A DNA stretch of 64,000 nt, taken from NCBI RefSeq assembly GCF_008369915.1, contig NZ_VSRN01000001.1, forward strand, positions 2,662,501 through 2,726,500, given 5' to 3'. How positions within the stretch are numbered: the first letter of the stretch is position 1; the number at the start of each line of letters is the position of its first letter. The notes under the pieces are model-generated. The model was given only the letters and a program-made list of their open reading frames with translations, was not told the origin of the DNA and did not search any database. The position numbers and the translations under genes were made by a program. Origin of the DNA: Dyadobacter sp. UC 10. GTDB lineage: Bacteria > Bacteroidota > Bacteroidia > Cytophagales > Spirosomataceae. Of the stretch, positions 45,501-53,914 are shown piece after piece.

Positions 45501-47195
45501 TTGTGACGCAACCTGGAAATTGTCGTAGTCAGCCCTGTCCAAATTAGCCATCACGAACAGGACGCCTTTTTTACTCAATGCAAATTCGTCGGTTTCCTTA
45601 TTATACATAAAGTAACCGTCCAAAGTGAGGCGGTCCAGTGCGTTGCGCAGGATCTTTGGATTTTGCTTGAACTTTGCTGCCAGTTCTTCGGCCAGAAAGG
45701 AAGATTTTTTAGTAGCCTGCACGTGGTTCGCCGCCATATTCAAAGGCTGAAAACCAAACTCCTTCGCTATCTCTCTGAAACGTTCTTTTTTGAAAAAATC
45801 CTGAGACTCAAGCGTTACCGGCACAACCTGCTTTCCATCAATGCGATGGAATTCCAGTTTATCGTTGGTAAACCGCCACCGCATGGCCTGTGACCAGATA
45901 TTCATTTTGTGATAACTATCCTGGTAGGGCAGGGGAGCGTAGTCCGTTTTCTCCATCCGGCTCGTTTTCACCAAACCTTCATCGTCATTATATTTAAATA
46001 CAACACCCTGATGGTAAATAGAATCGCTGCCGAGGGGCATAGAGTAGGTCGCAAAGGAAGACGAAATCACGGAGTCGCGCAATGCAAACTTCTTGCTCCG
46101 CGCCGTAAAAGCGACCTTATCCTTGTATTTGACCTTGACTGTGGAAAGCTGATCGCTGAGCGACGTGCTGTACATATCCGTCCCAATCAGCGAAAAGCCG
46201 CCCAGATAATCAATGCTCTTTCTGGTATCTTTTAGTCTCGCATCGATTCCATTAGAAACAAAACGCGGGTACGGTGCGGGCTGGCCTTTCACTTTTTTTA
46301 CGCCCCGGTATTCCAGCGTTCCTTTAATGGGAGCTGCCAGTTGCTGATGATGCAAAGTCACATGCTCAGCAATAATCTTCGGCTGGGTGGTATTGAAAGA
46401 ATAGCTGTCGAGATCCGCATAAATAGATGAATCACCTGCGGCGAGCCAGTCGAACTTGCCGTTTTTCCCAACAAAAATTCCGTTTTGCAACGAAACACTT
46501 CCATTTGCCGGACCGAAAACGACCGAATCGCTGGCTGTAACCATCGCGAATCGCGCATTTTGCAGGTCGATCAATGCGCCGGAAACAACCGGTAACGGAT
46601 TTGACTTAGGCGCGATTACAAAATTCGTGTCAACAGGCGTATCCCAACTGTCGTTGGCTGCGGCGATATTGGCTTCTGCATTAGCTTTTTCTGCATTGGT
46701 AGTGTCAAACCGGTAGTTGTAAGTTCCTTCAAGCAGGTAAAGCGAATTGTAATTCGCGGAATACAGCTTTTTGTTCTCATTCAAAAGCCTGACGGTTTCC
46801 ATTACTTTTTGCAATGTTTTTCCATCATACTTTTCACCTGAACTTGCAGCCAGATTCAGAAAACTATCGAATCCCTGTGGATTTTGCTTCGCGAAATAAG
46901 TTGCATTCCGCGTCAGAATGTACAGAACCGGCCCGGCTTTCTGTCCTTTTGCGACCTGCGTTTTGACAATACCGGTAAATTTCATCTGCTGCGCCGTATT
47001 AAATGAAGACATCCAGATGCTGTCCAGCTGCGCTGCTGCGCGCATATATTGCGGATTACGGCTTCCGTCCATCAGTTTTTTAAATTGCACCATAAACTGG
47101 GTCGGTTCGTCGGCCAGTTTCAGGTTTTGGGCGGATGTATTTTTTCCGATAAAAAAGAGGCAGTACAGAAGGAAAGTATATCGTATTATTTTCAT
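42513..47195 (-). CDS. Very large secreted protein of unknown function
   Basis: 1,560 residues with a signal peptide (LLYCLFFIGKNTSAQ). The first 200 residues are helical. The rest is long runs of short beta-strands with repeated D-S-x and T-x-x-K patterns, suggesting an elongated beta structure like AsmA-, LptA- or TamB-type periplasmic bridges, though no family motif is certain. The C-terminus is lysine- and proline-rich. I recognise it only as a conserved kind of Bacteroidota hypothetical. A heptamer array ends 9 nt before its ATG. The gap to prmA upstream is 52 nt, so cotranscription with prmA is possible. Confidence 0.75.
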   Translation of the reverse strand: MKIIRYTFLLYCLFFIGKNTSAQNLKLADEPTQFMVQFKKLMDGSRNPQYMRAAAQLDSIWMSSFNTAQQMKFTGIVKTQVAKGQKAGPVLYILTRNATYFAKQNPQGFDSFLNLAASSGEKYDGKTLQKVMETVRLLNENKKLYSANYNSLYLLEGTYNYRFDTTNAEKANAEANIAAANDSWDTPVDTNFVIAPKSNPLPVVSGALIDLQNARFAMVTASDSVVFGPANGSVSLQNGIFVGKNGKFDWLAAGDSSIYADLDSYSFNTTQPKIIAEHVTLHHQQLAAPIKGTLEYRGVKKVKGQPAPYPRFVSNGIDARLKDTRKSIDYLGGFSLIGTDMYSTSLSDQLSTVKVKYKDKVAFTARSKKFALRDSVISSSFATYSMPLGSDSIYHQGVVFKYNDDEGLVKTSRMEKTDYAPLPYQDSYHKMNIWSQAMRWRFTNDKLEFHRIDGKQVVPVTLESQDFFKKERFREIAKEFGFQPLNMAANHVQATKKSSFLAEELAAKFKQNPKILRNALDRLTLDGYFMYNKETDEFALSKKGVLFVMANLDRADYDNFQVASQYTSDNQTANATIYMPDTLLTVLGVSRFVVSDSLKIYAIPSDKKLIIGKNRNFTLNGQMVASNYQFRGQNIKFDYNQFFVNVAPSDSITFTPREKFAKGQKGEVGGHVKYDKGGTFYLSDPKNKSGLQKGVKKSPRLVVEDGMTVFFDQPERGTVIYPREVFFKIPKIDMDGLDNRDVIFDGTFNSNGIIPPIQTILKSMPDNSLGFEYKPPVTDIKLYEGKALAKFTDTLTMDNSGLHSKAVLKYLSATMTAKNVLLTSDSLMASGEVASIKEATIGKGYFPAVALKDFALKWYPNADSMFINTTGKSFAFHQGTTNLEGSLLLRSTGLYGNGKLKRADSELTSPDIKFNKDGFLANRSEFAINSNETKSAKKLLTGNNVNIDFNFKTGIANFLTDESGFGSDTSGMQIPTASYQTLIGSAKWDMNKKTILMKGIGETSTYTSTDSTQEGLTFSGTEALYDIEKVSLNIKGVPFIQTADVKIIPDKGLVSVDSKGKIAPLKKARIEIDTLNVAHRLRDADIRIDSRNHFEGSATYQYITARKDTFNIKMQNFELREIGAGEEGKRSRNNNQSGPVKYYTTARADVKEEENLILSPRIQFKGGINLIAYEPSLQLDGFVKPVIKFRKDFQSSWIVYKESPGETVAIKINKDLKNEHEIPLSVGLHYNEARGMYMSFLSPKESDGDEDIYLAQGALNYDEDNKAFKVTPPPGADGLIDEANALRFDDKTGLATFSGPFKFIGADWLQSVGSAEVQVDSAKYSFNSMLLLKMPALEPIAQPMAAKIVETNLEEQNSTAADDDFEQLNQKLSALIGPKATDAYAKLTAAGYKPLFDASPMLDVPMVLSNVNLHWSPTHQAYYSQGPIGVAHFGRNNINAQMEGVLEIRRGVEGDEFSLYLQASPDIWYYIDYKLGELGVVSSQLDFNDQITAKSKNVKSKDMTLVSIGSEEKDMFVNRFDDFYQPAIKKAKLVKSTTKKKPVSAPAAQKKKKEEPTEGF

Positions 47196-47204
47196 TTCGT
47201 TGAT

Positions 47205-47232
47205 ATTGGCTTTCAGCGGTTAGCTATTGGCT
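47205..47232 (-). repeat. Heptamer array in the leader of the 1,560-residue protein gene
   Basis: Read in the sense of the gene: AGCCAAT AGCTAAC CGCTGAA AGCCAAT, four 7-mers without gaps, ending 9 nt before the ATG at 47195. Same period, consensus and orientation as the arrays before atpC and the 59769 gene. Confidence 0.8.
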
Positions 47233-47247
47233 TTGTCAGTCACTTAA

Positions 47248-48090
47248 TCAACTGATTTTCGCTTTTTCGAATACAACGGTAGCCCATTGGTTACGTGTAT
47301 TTGATCTCAGTATTTTTAGACCGTTGTTAATGGCACATTGTTCGATATCCGGCTGGTCAACTTCATAAAAACCGCTTGTTACCAGCCAGCCGCCAGGTTC
47401 AAGGTGTTGGATATATGTCGGGATTTCGCTGAGGAGGATATTCCGGTTGATATTCGCCAGTATACCTCCAAACATTTTTCCTGCCGGCACTTTGGTGATC
47501 GTTCCCTGAAATACCTCCGTTTCTGCCGAGAGCTCATTCATTTCAAAATTCTCGACCGTATTCTCAACCGCCCACTCATCGATATCGAATCCAAGCAAGC
47601 TTGCTGCGCCTAGTTTAGCGCCCAGGATAGCCAGAATACCTGTTCCGCAGCCTACATCCATGATCGACAGTCCCTTGTGCGGAAGAGCGAGTTGTTCATT
47701 CATGACGAGCCACGTAGTTTCGTGGTGCCCGGTACCAAAAGACATTTTGGGCTGAATCAGCAGATCGTACGTAAATGCAGGATCCGGTTTGTGAAATACG
47801 GCCCTCACCCGGACCTGGTTACCGACCTCGATCGGTTCGTAGCTTTTCTCCCACTCCTCGTTCCAATTTCTTCTTTCTAACGATTTCCAGGTAGCTGCTA
47901 TTGCCGTCAATTCCAGGTATTTGGCTACGATATTTTGCAGCTCAGTTTGGTCAAAGTCGCTTTCCTGAATATATGCCAGCAATCCTTCGTCCGTCTCGAC
48001 AAAAGATTCAAAACCCAGTTCCCCCAGCTCGGCCATTAATATTTCGGAAAAATCAGGCTCGACGGTCAGATTGACTTCTATGTAGTTCAT
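47248..48090 (-). CDS. prmA: Ribosomal protein L11 methyltransferase
   Basis: Trimethylates ribosomal protein L11 with S-adenosylmethionine. 280 residues. An N-terminal substrate-binding domain is followed by the methyltransferase core. Visible are FGTGHHETTWLVM, the SAM motif DVGCGTGILAILGAKLGA, FDIDEWAVENTVENFEMN and the catalytic-loop equivalent ILANINRNIL. Full length for the Bacteroidota form. The large secreted protein gene follows by 52 nt on the same strand. Confidence 0.95.
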   Translation of the reverse strand: MNYIEVNLTVEPDFSEILMAELGELGFESFVETDEGLLAYIQESDFDQTELQNIVAKYLELTAIAATWKSLERRNWNEEWEKSYEPIEVGNQVRVRAVFHKPDPAFTYDLLIQPKMSFGTGHHETTWLVMNEQLALPHKGLSIMDVGCGTGILAILGAKLGAASLLGFDIDEWAVENTVENFEMNELSAETEVFQGTITKVPAGKMFGGILANINRNILLSEIPTYIQHLEPGGWLVTSGFYEVDQPDIEQCAINNGLKILRSNTRNQWATVVFEKAKIS

Positions 48091-48212
48091 GTGTTTGTAA
48101 TATCGTTTTTGATAGTGGAAAAGGTAACAAGAATCTGCGTTTTGATCATGATTTGATCTTTTAAATGTATTTTTATGTTTAGAGATGATGTTAAATAAAT
48201 CACATAGACGCT

Positions 48213-48449
48213 ATGTACACAGCTGTGAAAGGTATTTATGAAAAAGGCAAACTGACCTTTACCGAAACGCCTCCGGAAGTAGAAAAATCGGAAGTAGTTG
48301 TACTGTTTATGAAAGATAAAATGGCCGGTGACAATACAGATCGTACCGAAAGGAAAACGGGCGTAACGCTTGGTAGCCTCTCCGGGAAAGGATATCGTAT
48401 TCCGGAAGATTTCAATGATCCGCTTTCAGATCTGGAAAATTATATGTGA
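48213..48449 (+). CDS. Antitoxin of a type II VapBC-like pair
   Basis: 78 residues. The N-terminal strand MYTAVKGIYEKGKLTFTE recalls the AbrB/DUF2281 class of small antitoxins, in which this part binds DNA and dimerises. The C-terminal part (GYRIPEDFNDPLSDLENYM) is the usual acidic toxin-binding tail. It is followed 4 nt later by a PIN toxin gene. Antitoxins of this type neutralise the toxin and repress the operon. Both genes are intact here. Confidence 0.85.
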   Translation: MYTAVKGIYEKGKLTFTETPPEVEKSEVVVLFMKDKMAGDNTDRTERKTGVTLGSLSGKGYRIPEDFNDPLSDLENYM

Positions 48450-48453
48450 TTAA

Positions 48454-48852
48454 ATGCAAAGACGATATCTGATAGATACCCAAGTGCTTATCTGGGCATT
48501 GATTAGCCCGGAAATGTTATCACAGAAAGTCCGGGAAATATTATCCGAACATCTTATTTACGTTTCCCGAATCAGCTTACTTGAAATTGCAATCAAGCAG
48601 AAGCTGGACAAATTGCCCATGCTGAAAGTGAATGTCGAGGATTTAGAAAATAGGCTGGTGCAGGATGGTTTTCAGATCATGCATTTGAAAACGAGTCACA
48701 TTGCCGGTTATGATGTCATCCCATTTTTTCCTATACATCAAGATCCTTTCGATAGAATATTGCTGGCCACTGCTTTTGCGGAAAGCATTCCGATTATTTC
48801 ATCAGATCAGAATTTCAAACTTTACTCCGCCATATTGAGGGTGATATCATAA
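48454..48852 (+). CDS. PIN-domain toxin, VapC-like ribonuclease
   Basis: 132 residues. The PIN acidic cluster is complete: D8 in LIDTQVLIWAL, E44 in SLLEIAIKQKL, D97 and D100 in HQDPFDRILLATA, and D118 in SSDQNF. VapC toxins cut tRNA or rRNA when free of antitoxin. It lies directly after its antitoxin gene. A perfect 21-bp palindrome starts 4 nt after its stop codon. The RNA target is unknown. Confidence 0.92.
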   Translation: MQRRYLIDTQVLIWALISPEMLSQKVREILSEHLIYVSRISLLEIAIKQKLDKLPMLKVNVEDLENRLVQDGFQIMHLKTSHIAGYDVIPFFPIHQDPFDRILLATAFAESIPIISSDQNFKLYSAILRVIS

Positions 48853-48855
48853 TAT

Positions 48856-48900
48856 TTAAGCCCGTAAATGTAAAATCCGATTTTACATTTACGGGCTTAA
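48856..48900. repeat. Perfect 21-bp inverted repeat after the PIN toxin gene
   Basis: Left arm 48856-48876 (begins TTAAGCCCG) and right arm 48880-48900 (ends CGGGCTTAA) are perfectly complementary over 21 bp with a 3-nt loop. It lies between the toxin gene and the convergent glycogen synthase gene. It lacks the T run expected of a rho-independent terminator on either side, although the strong stem may still end transcription. Confidence 0.75.
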
Positions 48901-48914
48901 TGCTAAGCAAATCG

Positions 48915-50729
48915 TCAAGGCTTCCTCCTTTTCGCCGCCAGATCATGCGCCGTATCATAATACGATCTCAGATTCGTCCAGTCGAAAACATCGGAAATAT
49001 TTTCGACGCGGTTTCGCTGCATAATGCGGTCTCTTCTTTGCATTCTGACAAATTTGAACAGAATATCGGCCAGCTGGTCGGCAGCTTGCGAGAAGGTTTG
49101 TGATTTCCGGTTGATCACATAAATGCCGCGATTTTCGTAATCCCGCATGATCTGCATAATGTAATCCCCGAAACCGGAAAGGTCGCTCGTCACGGTAGGC
49201 ACGCCGCGAACTACACATTCCAACGGTGTGTAGCCCCAGGGCTCATAGTAACTAGGAAATACACCCAAATGACAGCCACGTACAAACTGTCCATAATCCA
49301 GACCAAATAGCGGATTAGTCGAGGAGATGAAGTCGGGATGGTAAACGATTTTCACCCGGTCCCGCTCATTATTTACCAGATTCGCCTTTTTACAGAAATC
49401 CGTAATACCATCTTCTTCTTTCAGATCATGCGTGACAAATGCGGGTAGCTTTTCAGTTTTCCAGCTCTGGATCGTTCTGCGGAGCCTCAGCCGCCAGTAT
49501 TCATCTACAAATTCATTCAGATCCGGCATTTTATGGTCTGCTCCGGCGGCTGTGGCGAGGAATAGTTTTTCACCAACTTCTTTCTCAATAGCAGTACAGG
49601 TTTCCTGCAACTCATTCAAAACTGCCCGCGACTGTAATACGTCGGGATTTACAGAATAATAAGGCTGCTTGGTGACAATGAACATCACAACCGTCATATC
49701 CATATTGGCCTGTACCATTTTCCAGTTCAGGCGCGCGAGCGCTTCCAGGGTAAGGTCGTAACCCTTGTTGCTATATTCGTAACGCCCGGAAGTAAAAAAG
49801 TAAAGTGTTTTGTCAAGATCGAACGAATAGCTTGGGAAAAAGTGGCCCAAAACAAATTCGTGAATTCTTTCCTTGTGTTTTAAATGCAGGTTCTGAAATT
49901 CGTGCACTGCCTGGAAACGAACGACATTCAGGCCGTTAGGAGTTACAAGATCGGGCATTCTGCCGAGGAACACCTCACATTCACGAGCTGTTACATCGCT
50001 TACAGTGGTAAGTACATGCGCGCTAAGTGCCGCCTGCCTTTCAATTGAGCACTGCGCTACGATACCGTAATTTTTTGCCTCTTGTTCCCAGTCGAAAAAA
50101 GGAAGTTTGTTATAAAAGCCTGACACATTTTGCGCGAGATATCTGCCCAGCATCGTAGCGTGGGTCGTAAAAGTCATCGCTATTTTTACATTGTCGCGCT
50201 TCAGTTCGGGTAAACCGCTGCTGGCCATCCATTCGTGGAACTGGGCAAAAATCTCTTCGCGCTTGGCATTATCTTCTGCATACTCTTTAAGAAACATGCG
50301 CACCATTTCACCAAAACACAAAGTCTGGTTTACCAGCGGTTCCACATTAATAGTAGGGATCCGGCTCTTTTCCCAAAGGTTGAATTTGATCGCGTCAAGG
50401 TCTTTGGCAACGCTATCCAGGTCGAAAAGTACAACTCTCGGCTTTCCGGTCACCAGCCAGTAACCGTAATAAACGGAGTAGCCCATTTCTCGCATTCTTT
50501 TCACAATGCGTCCGGCAGGGGAGTCGTCGAGATCTGTAATGATCTCAAATTCAGACGATGCTTTTTTCTCAAAATACGGTCCCAGTAAAAAATAGTTTTC
50601 ATCCCACTTTTCGACCATCGCGGGTACCTTGGTCCTTATAACAGTATATATTCCTCCGACTTGATTACAAACCTCCCATGCAATTTCAAACAGGACGTTT
50701 TTCTTAGTGGTTTTAACAAAAGGTTCCAA
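48915..50729 (-). CDS. Glycogen synthase, GT3 (eukaryotic-like) type
   Basis: 604 residues. The N-terminus NVLFEIAWEVCNQVGGIYTVI and the catalytic C-terminal block FPSYYEPWGYTPLECVVRGVPTVTSDL (with the paired acidic and glycine residues) belong to the GT3 family of fungal and animal glycogen synthases, not to the GT5 GlgA type. GT3 enzymes use UDP-glucose to extend alpha-1,4-glucan; GT5 usually uses ADP-glucose. The arginine cluster that senses glucose-6-phosphate in eukaryotes is partly recalled by RLRRTIQSW, which is inference. Other glycogen genes are not adjacent. Confidence 0.9.
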   Translation of the reverse strand: MEPFVKTTKKNVLFEIAWEVCNQVGGIYTVIRTKVPAMVEKWDENYFLLGPYFEKKASSEFEIITDLDDSPAGRIVKRMREMGYSVYYGYWLVTGKPRVVLFDLDSVAKDLDAIKFNLWEKSRIPTINVEPLVNQTLCFGEMVRMFLKEYAEDNAKREEIFAQFHEWMASSGLPELKRDNVKIAMTFTTHATMLGRYLAQNVSGFYNKLPFFDWEQEAKNYGIVAQCSIERQAALSAHVLTTVSDVTARECEVFLGRMPDLVTPNGLNVVRFQAVHEFQNLHLKHKERIHEFVLGHFFPSYSFDLDKTLYFFTSGRYEYSNKGYDLTLEALARLNWKMVQANMDMTVVMFIVTKQPYYSVNPDVLQSRAVLNELQETCTAIEKEVGEKLFLATAAGADHKMPDLNEFVDEYWRLRLRRTIQSWKTEKLPAFVTHDLKEEDGITDFCKKANLVNNERDRVKIVYHPDFISSTNPLFGLDYGQFVRGCHLGVFPSYYEPWGYTPLECVVRGVPTVTSDLSGFGDYIMQIMRDYENRGIYVINRKSQTFSQAADQLADILFKFVRMQRRDRIMQRNRVENISDVFDWTNLRSYYDTAHDLAAKRRKP

Positions 50730-51047
50730 TATGGGATGTATGTTTAAGCGTTACCATCAGTATTACAAGGCCAGGGCTTTTATTTTAGTCACAAAAAACC
50801 TTGTAATTACACAATAAATATGCAGAAAAATAATTCACAATTACAACAATTTAGACTTTGATTCTTCTTCATTAATGGCGCTTGTAAACCGGCAAAATAT
50901 AACAAAGACAAGAATACATAAATCTGTCCATATCACGTTCAGAAGGGTATCAGGAAGCCTCTTCACATGAATTTAAGTCGCTTGTCGGCTAACTTTGTTC
51001 CAAATTACGTTACTTTGACTGGATTAACATTTTGCATTGGTCAGATA
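50730..51047. other. Divergent intergenic region with hairpin and promoter match
   Basis: About 318 nt between the glycogen synthase and GH10-like genes. It holds an inverted repeat ATTACAAGG (50762-50770) / CCTTGTAAT (50799-50807) in the glycogen synthase leader, and TAACTTTG (50990-50997) on the plus strand before the GH10-like gene. No RNA gene or small ORF seen. Confidence 0.5.
50990..50997 (+). promoter_or_regulatory. Candidate -7 box of the GH10-like gene
   Basis: TAACTTTG, matching TAnnTTTG. It lies downstream of the ATG at 50967, so transcripts from it would use the GTG at 51048. Confidence 0.35.
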
Positions 51048-52616
51048 GTGAAAAAAATTAAAATAGTTGCGCTTTTCTTTTCTGTGATCCTATTCTTACT
51101 GGAAAGTTGCATTGCGCAGACTACTGAAATTGAGAATCCATTACCTCCAAAACGAGAGTTCAGGGCCGTTTGGATCGCGACAGTTGACAATATCGACTGG
51201 CCTAGCAGCAAAAATCTTATACCGGAAGAACAGCAGGAGGAATTTTCGGATCTCCTGGATTTCCATAAGAAAAATGGCATGAATGCAGTATTTGTGCAGG
51301 TACGTGCTGCAGGTGATGCATTTTACGCCAAAAGTCCCGAACCCTGGTCGGAGTGGCTTACCGGCAGGCAGGGCAGGCGGCCTGACCCGATGTGGGACCC
51401 GCTGGATTTCATGGTAGCGGAAGCCCACAAACGCGGCCTCGAGTTTCACGCCTGGCTGAACCTGAACCGGCTCGTTCACAAATCTTCTACCAGTGTTTCG
51501 TCAGAAAATATGAGCCGGCTCCATCCTGAATGGATCCTGACTTATGATGGCTACAAGCTTTTTGATTTCGGAATCCCGGAAGTAAGGCAATTCATTACCG
51601 ATATGACCGTAAACGTCGCTAAAAACTACGATGTCGACGGCATTCACTTTGACGACTACTTTTACCCGTACGCCTCCCCCGGCCAGGTGATCCAGGATGA
51701 AGGAACTTTTCGAAAATATGGTGCGGGATATAAAAACAAAGCTGATTGGCGGAGGCACAATGTAGACTTACTGGTAAAGCAGATCCATGATGCTTTGCAG
51801 GAACTGAAGCCAAAACTTAAATTTGGGATCAGCCCTTTTGGTGTATGGAGAAATAAGGACAGGGATCCGGAGGGTTCAAAAACCTACGGCGCGCTCGCCT
51901 CTTACGACGACTTGTTTGCGGACAGCAGAAAATGGGTGAAAGAAGGCTGGATAGATTACATCGCCCCCCAGGTGTATTTTTCATCCGGATTTAACAGAGT
52001 TCCGTACAGAAACCTTGTGGATTGGTGGACTGAAAATCGCTTCGACAGGCATTTATATGTAGGAATGGGCGCCTATCGGGTAGGCTACAAGGATAAGGAT
52101 ACCCACTGGTCGAATCCAAGAGAGCTCCCAGGTCAGATCCGGTATTCAAGGGATAGTGAAACCGACGGGGAGATATTTTTCAGTTCCAGGTCTTTAAGAG
52201 GTAATAGCCTTGGTTTTGTAGATTCACTGCGCCGTGACTTCTTCAAGTACCCGGCACTGGTGCCTACTATGCCCTGGAAAGACCAGGTACCGCCGCTGTC
52301 TCCGAAAAGTCTGAAAGCAACCTTGTTGTCGAAAGGGCTTGAGCTGACATGGGAGAAGCCGGATCCGGCTTCCGACGGTGATCGTGCATGGTACTATATT
52401 ATTTATCGTTTTTCGCCGGATGAAAAGCCTTCCGGCCATGACCCGCGAAGAATTATCGGAATGTGTCATGAGGGTGAAAAATTTGTGGATACCAATGCTG
52501 AGTCCGGCAAAAGATATGTTTACTATCTAACTGCCGTGGATAGGCTGCACAACGAAAGCCGCCCGATCGGCCCATTAAAGGTCGAAGTGCACGACCAGAA
52601 ACTAGTCAGATTTTAA
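51048..52616 (+). CDS. GH10-like (DUF187) secreted glycoside hydrolase
   Basis: Family 10-like glycosylhydrolase of the GHL10/DUF187 group, exported. The TIM-barrel domain starts [17 protein letters not shown] and contains [41 protein letters not shown] and [13 protein letters not shown] fibronectin type III-like domain ends the protein. I chose the GTG at 51048: it gives a clean signal peptide ([21 protein letters not shown]), possibly a lipoprotein. The ATG at 50967 adds 27 atypical residues and lies upstream of the -7 box. The substrate is probably a cell-wall or exopolysaccharide glycan. nuoD starts 4 nt after the stop. Confidence 0.85.
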   Translation: MKKIKIVALFFSVILFLLESCIAQTTEIENPLPPKREFRAVWIATVDNIDWPSSKNLIPEEQQEEFSDLLDFHKKNGMNAVFVQVRAAGDAFYAKSPEPWSEWLTGRQGRRPDPMWDPLDFMVAEAHKRGLEFHAWLNLNRLVHKSSTSVSSENMSRLHPEWILTYDGYKLFDFGIPEVRQFITDMTVNVAKNYDVDGIHFDDYFYPYASPGQVIQDEGTFRKYGAGYKNKADWRRHNVDLLVKQIHDALQELKPKLKFGISPFGVWRNKDRDPEGSKTYGALASYDDLFADSRKWVKEGWIDYIAPQVYFSSGFNRVPYRNLVDWWTENRFDRHLYVGMGAYRVGYKDKDTHWSNPRELPGQIRYSRDSETDGEIFFSSRSLRGNSLGFVDSLRRDFFKYPALVPTMPWKDQVPPLSPKSLKATLLSKGLELTWEKPDPASDGDRAWYYIIYRFSPDEKPSGHDPRRIIGMCHEGEKFVDTNAESGKRYVYYLTAVDRLHNESRPIGPLKVEVHDQKLVRF

Positions 52617-52620
52617 TGTT

Positions 52621-53838
52621 ATGAGCAACTCCATTCAATATGAATACAGACCGGAATATCTGACTGTTTCGGTTCCCACAAAATACAACTCCGAAAGTCT
52701 TCGTACTGAGGAGATGGTCTTGAATATGGGGCCTCAACACCCTTCTACTCACGGAGTTCTGCGTCTGGAAGTAGTGACGGACGGAGAGGTAGTGGTAGAT
52801 GTGATACCGCATGTCGGCTACCTGCACAGATGCTTTGAAAAGCACGCGGAGTCGCTGCCGTTTAACCAGACTTTACCTTATGTTGACCGCCTGGACTATG
52901 TTGCGGCAATGAATTCGGAGCATGCTTATGTAATGGGGGTTGAACGGATGCTGGGTATTGAAAATGATATTCCCAAAAGAATAGAATATATAAGGGTAGT
53001 CGTAGCGGAACTGAATCGGCTTGCTTCTCACTTTGTGGCTCTGGGAACTTATGCCATGGATATTGGGGCATATACGCCATTTCTCTGGATGATGCGTGAC
53101 CGGGAGCAAATCCTTCGGCTTCTGGAATGGACCTGCGGAGCAAGAATGCTTTACAATTATATTTGGATCGGCGGCCTGTTCTACGATTTGCCAGTCGGTT
53201 TCGAAGAGCGTTGTCTTGAATTTATTAAGTACCTCAAGCCCAAACTGATCGAACTAAAACAGCTGGTTGTGGAAAATAAAATTTTCATTCAGCGAACTGC
53301 TAATGTTGGGGTATTGCCGCTTCCGGTTGCTATCAACTACGGCTGCACCGGCCCGATGCTCCGCGGTTCAGGCTTGCGGTACGATTTGCGAAAAGTGGAT
53401 GCGTACTCCGTTTATCCTGAGCTTGAATTTGAAGTACCCATCGGAGAAGGCAAAATGGGGACAGTAGGTGACTGTTGGGATCGTACCTGGGTACGGGTTG
53501 TCGAGTGTGAGGAGTCTGTAAAAATGATTGAGCAAAGTCTGATCAGGCTCACGGGAGATTATAAAAGAACCCGTGACTTCGATCCTCAGGCAATAGTTCC
53601 CAAGAAAATCCGCCCGAAAGCCATGGATTTTTATATCAGGGCCGAAAATCCAAAAGGAGAACTAGGATTTTATTTCCGTACCGACGGAAGATCGGATATT
53701 CCGGTTCGCTGCAAGGCCCGCGCCTGTTCGTTTAATAACCTTTCGGTAATCGGAGAAATATCGAAGGGAGGTTTGCTGGCGGACCTGGTTGCGATTATCG
53801 GGTCTATCGATGTCGTAATGGGTGAGGTAGACAGGTGA
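52621..53838 (+). CDS. nuoD: NADH-quinone oxidoreductase subunit D, isolated copy
   Basis: 49-kDa subunit of complex I, lining the quinone site in the peripheral arm. 405 residues, full length. Visible are [50 protein letters not shown], RILxx-like [12 protein letters not shown] and the C-terminal [13 protein letters not shown]. The nickel-binding cysteines of related hydrogenases are absent, so it is a complex I subunit. Unusually, no other nuo gene is beside it: it follows a secreted glycoside hydrolase by 4 nt and ends at a terminator. Confidence 0.95.
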   Translation: MSNSIQYEYRPEYLTVSVPTKYNSESLRTEEMVLNMGPQHPSTHGVLRLEVVTDGEVVVDVIPHVGYLHRCFEKHAESLPFNQTLPYVDRLDYVAAMNSEHAYVMGVERMLGIENDIPKRIEYIRVVVAELNRLASHFVALGTYAMDIGAYTPFLWMMRDREQILRLLEWTCGARMLYNYIWIGGLFYDLPVGFEERCLEFIKYLKPKLIELKQLVVENKIFIQRTANVGVLPLPVAINYGCTGPMLRGSGLRYDLRKVDAYSVYPELEFEVPIGEGKMGTVGDCWDRTWVRVVECEESVKMIEQSLIRLTGDYKRTRDFDPQAIVPKKIRPKAMDFYIRAENPKGELGFYFRTDGRSDIPVRCKARACSFNNLSVIGEISKGGLLADLVAIIGSIDVVMGEVDR

Positions 53839-53868
53839 AATTTTTCCTACCAAGCTTCGGGGACAAAA

Positions 53869-53897
53869 AAAAGAGCCACTTTTCAGCAGCTCTTTTT
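53869..53897. terminator. Bidirectional terminator
   Basis: 8-bp stem AAAAGAGC (53869-53876) with GCTCTTTT (53889-53896), A and T runs on both sides, between convergent nuoD and asd. Confidence 0.8.
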
Positions 53898-53914
53898 CTT
53901 ATGTGCATTATATA

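Noticed and set aside
48856-48900. Perfect palindrome as a phage attachment site or insertion-sequence end
   Set aside because: No integrase, transposase or target duplication was found nearby.
52621-53838. nuoD-like gene as a hydrogenase large subunit
   Set aside because: The nickel-binding cysteine motifs are absent and the quinone-site sequences of complex I are present.
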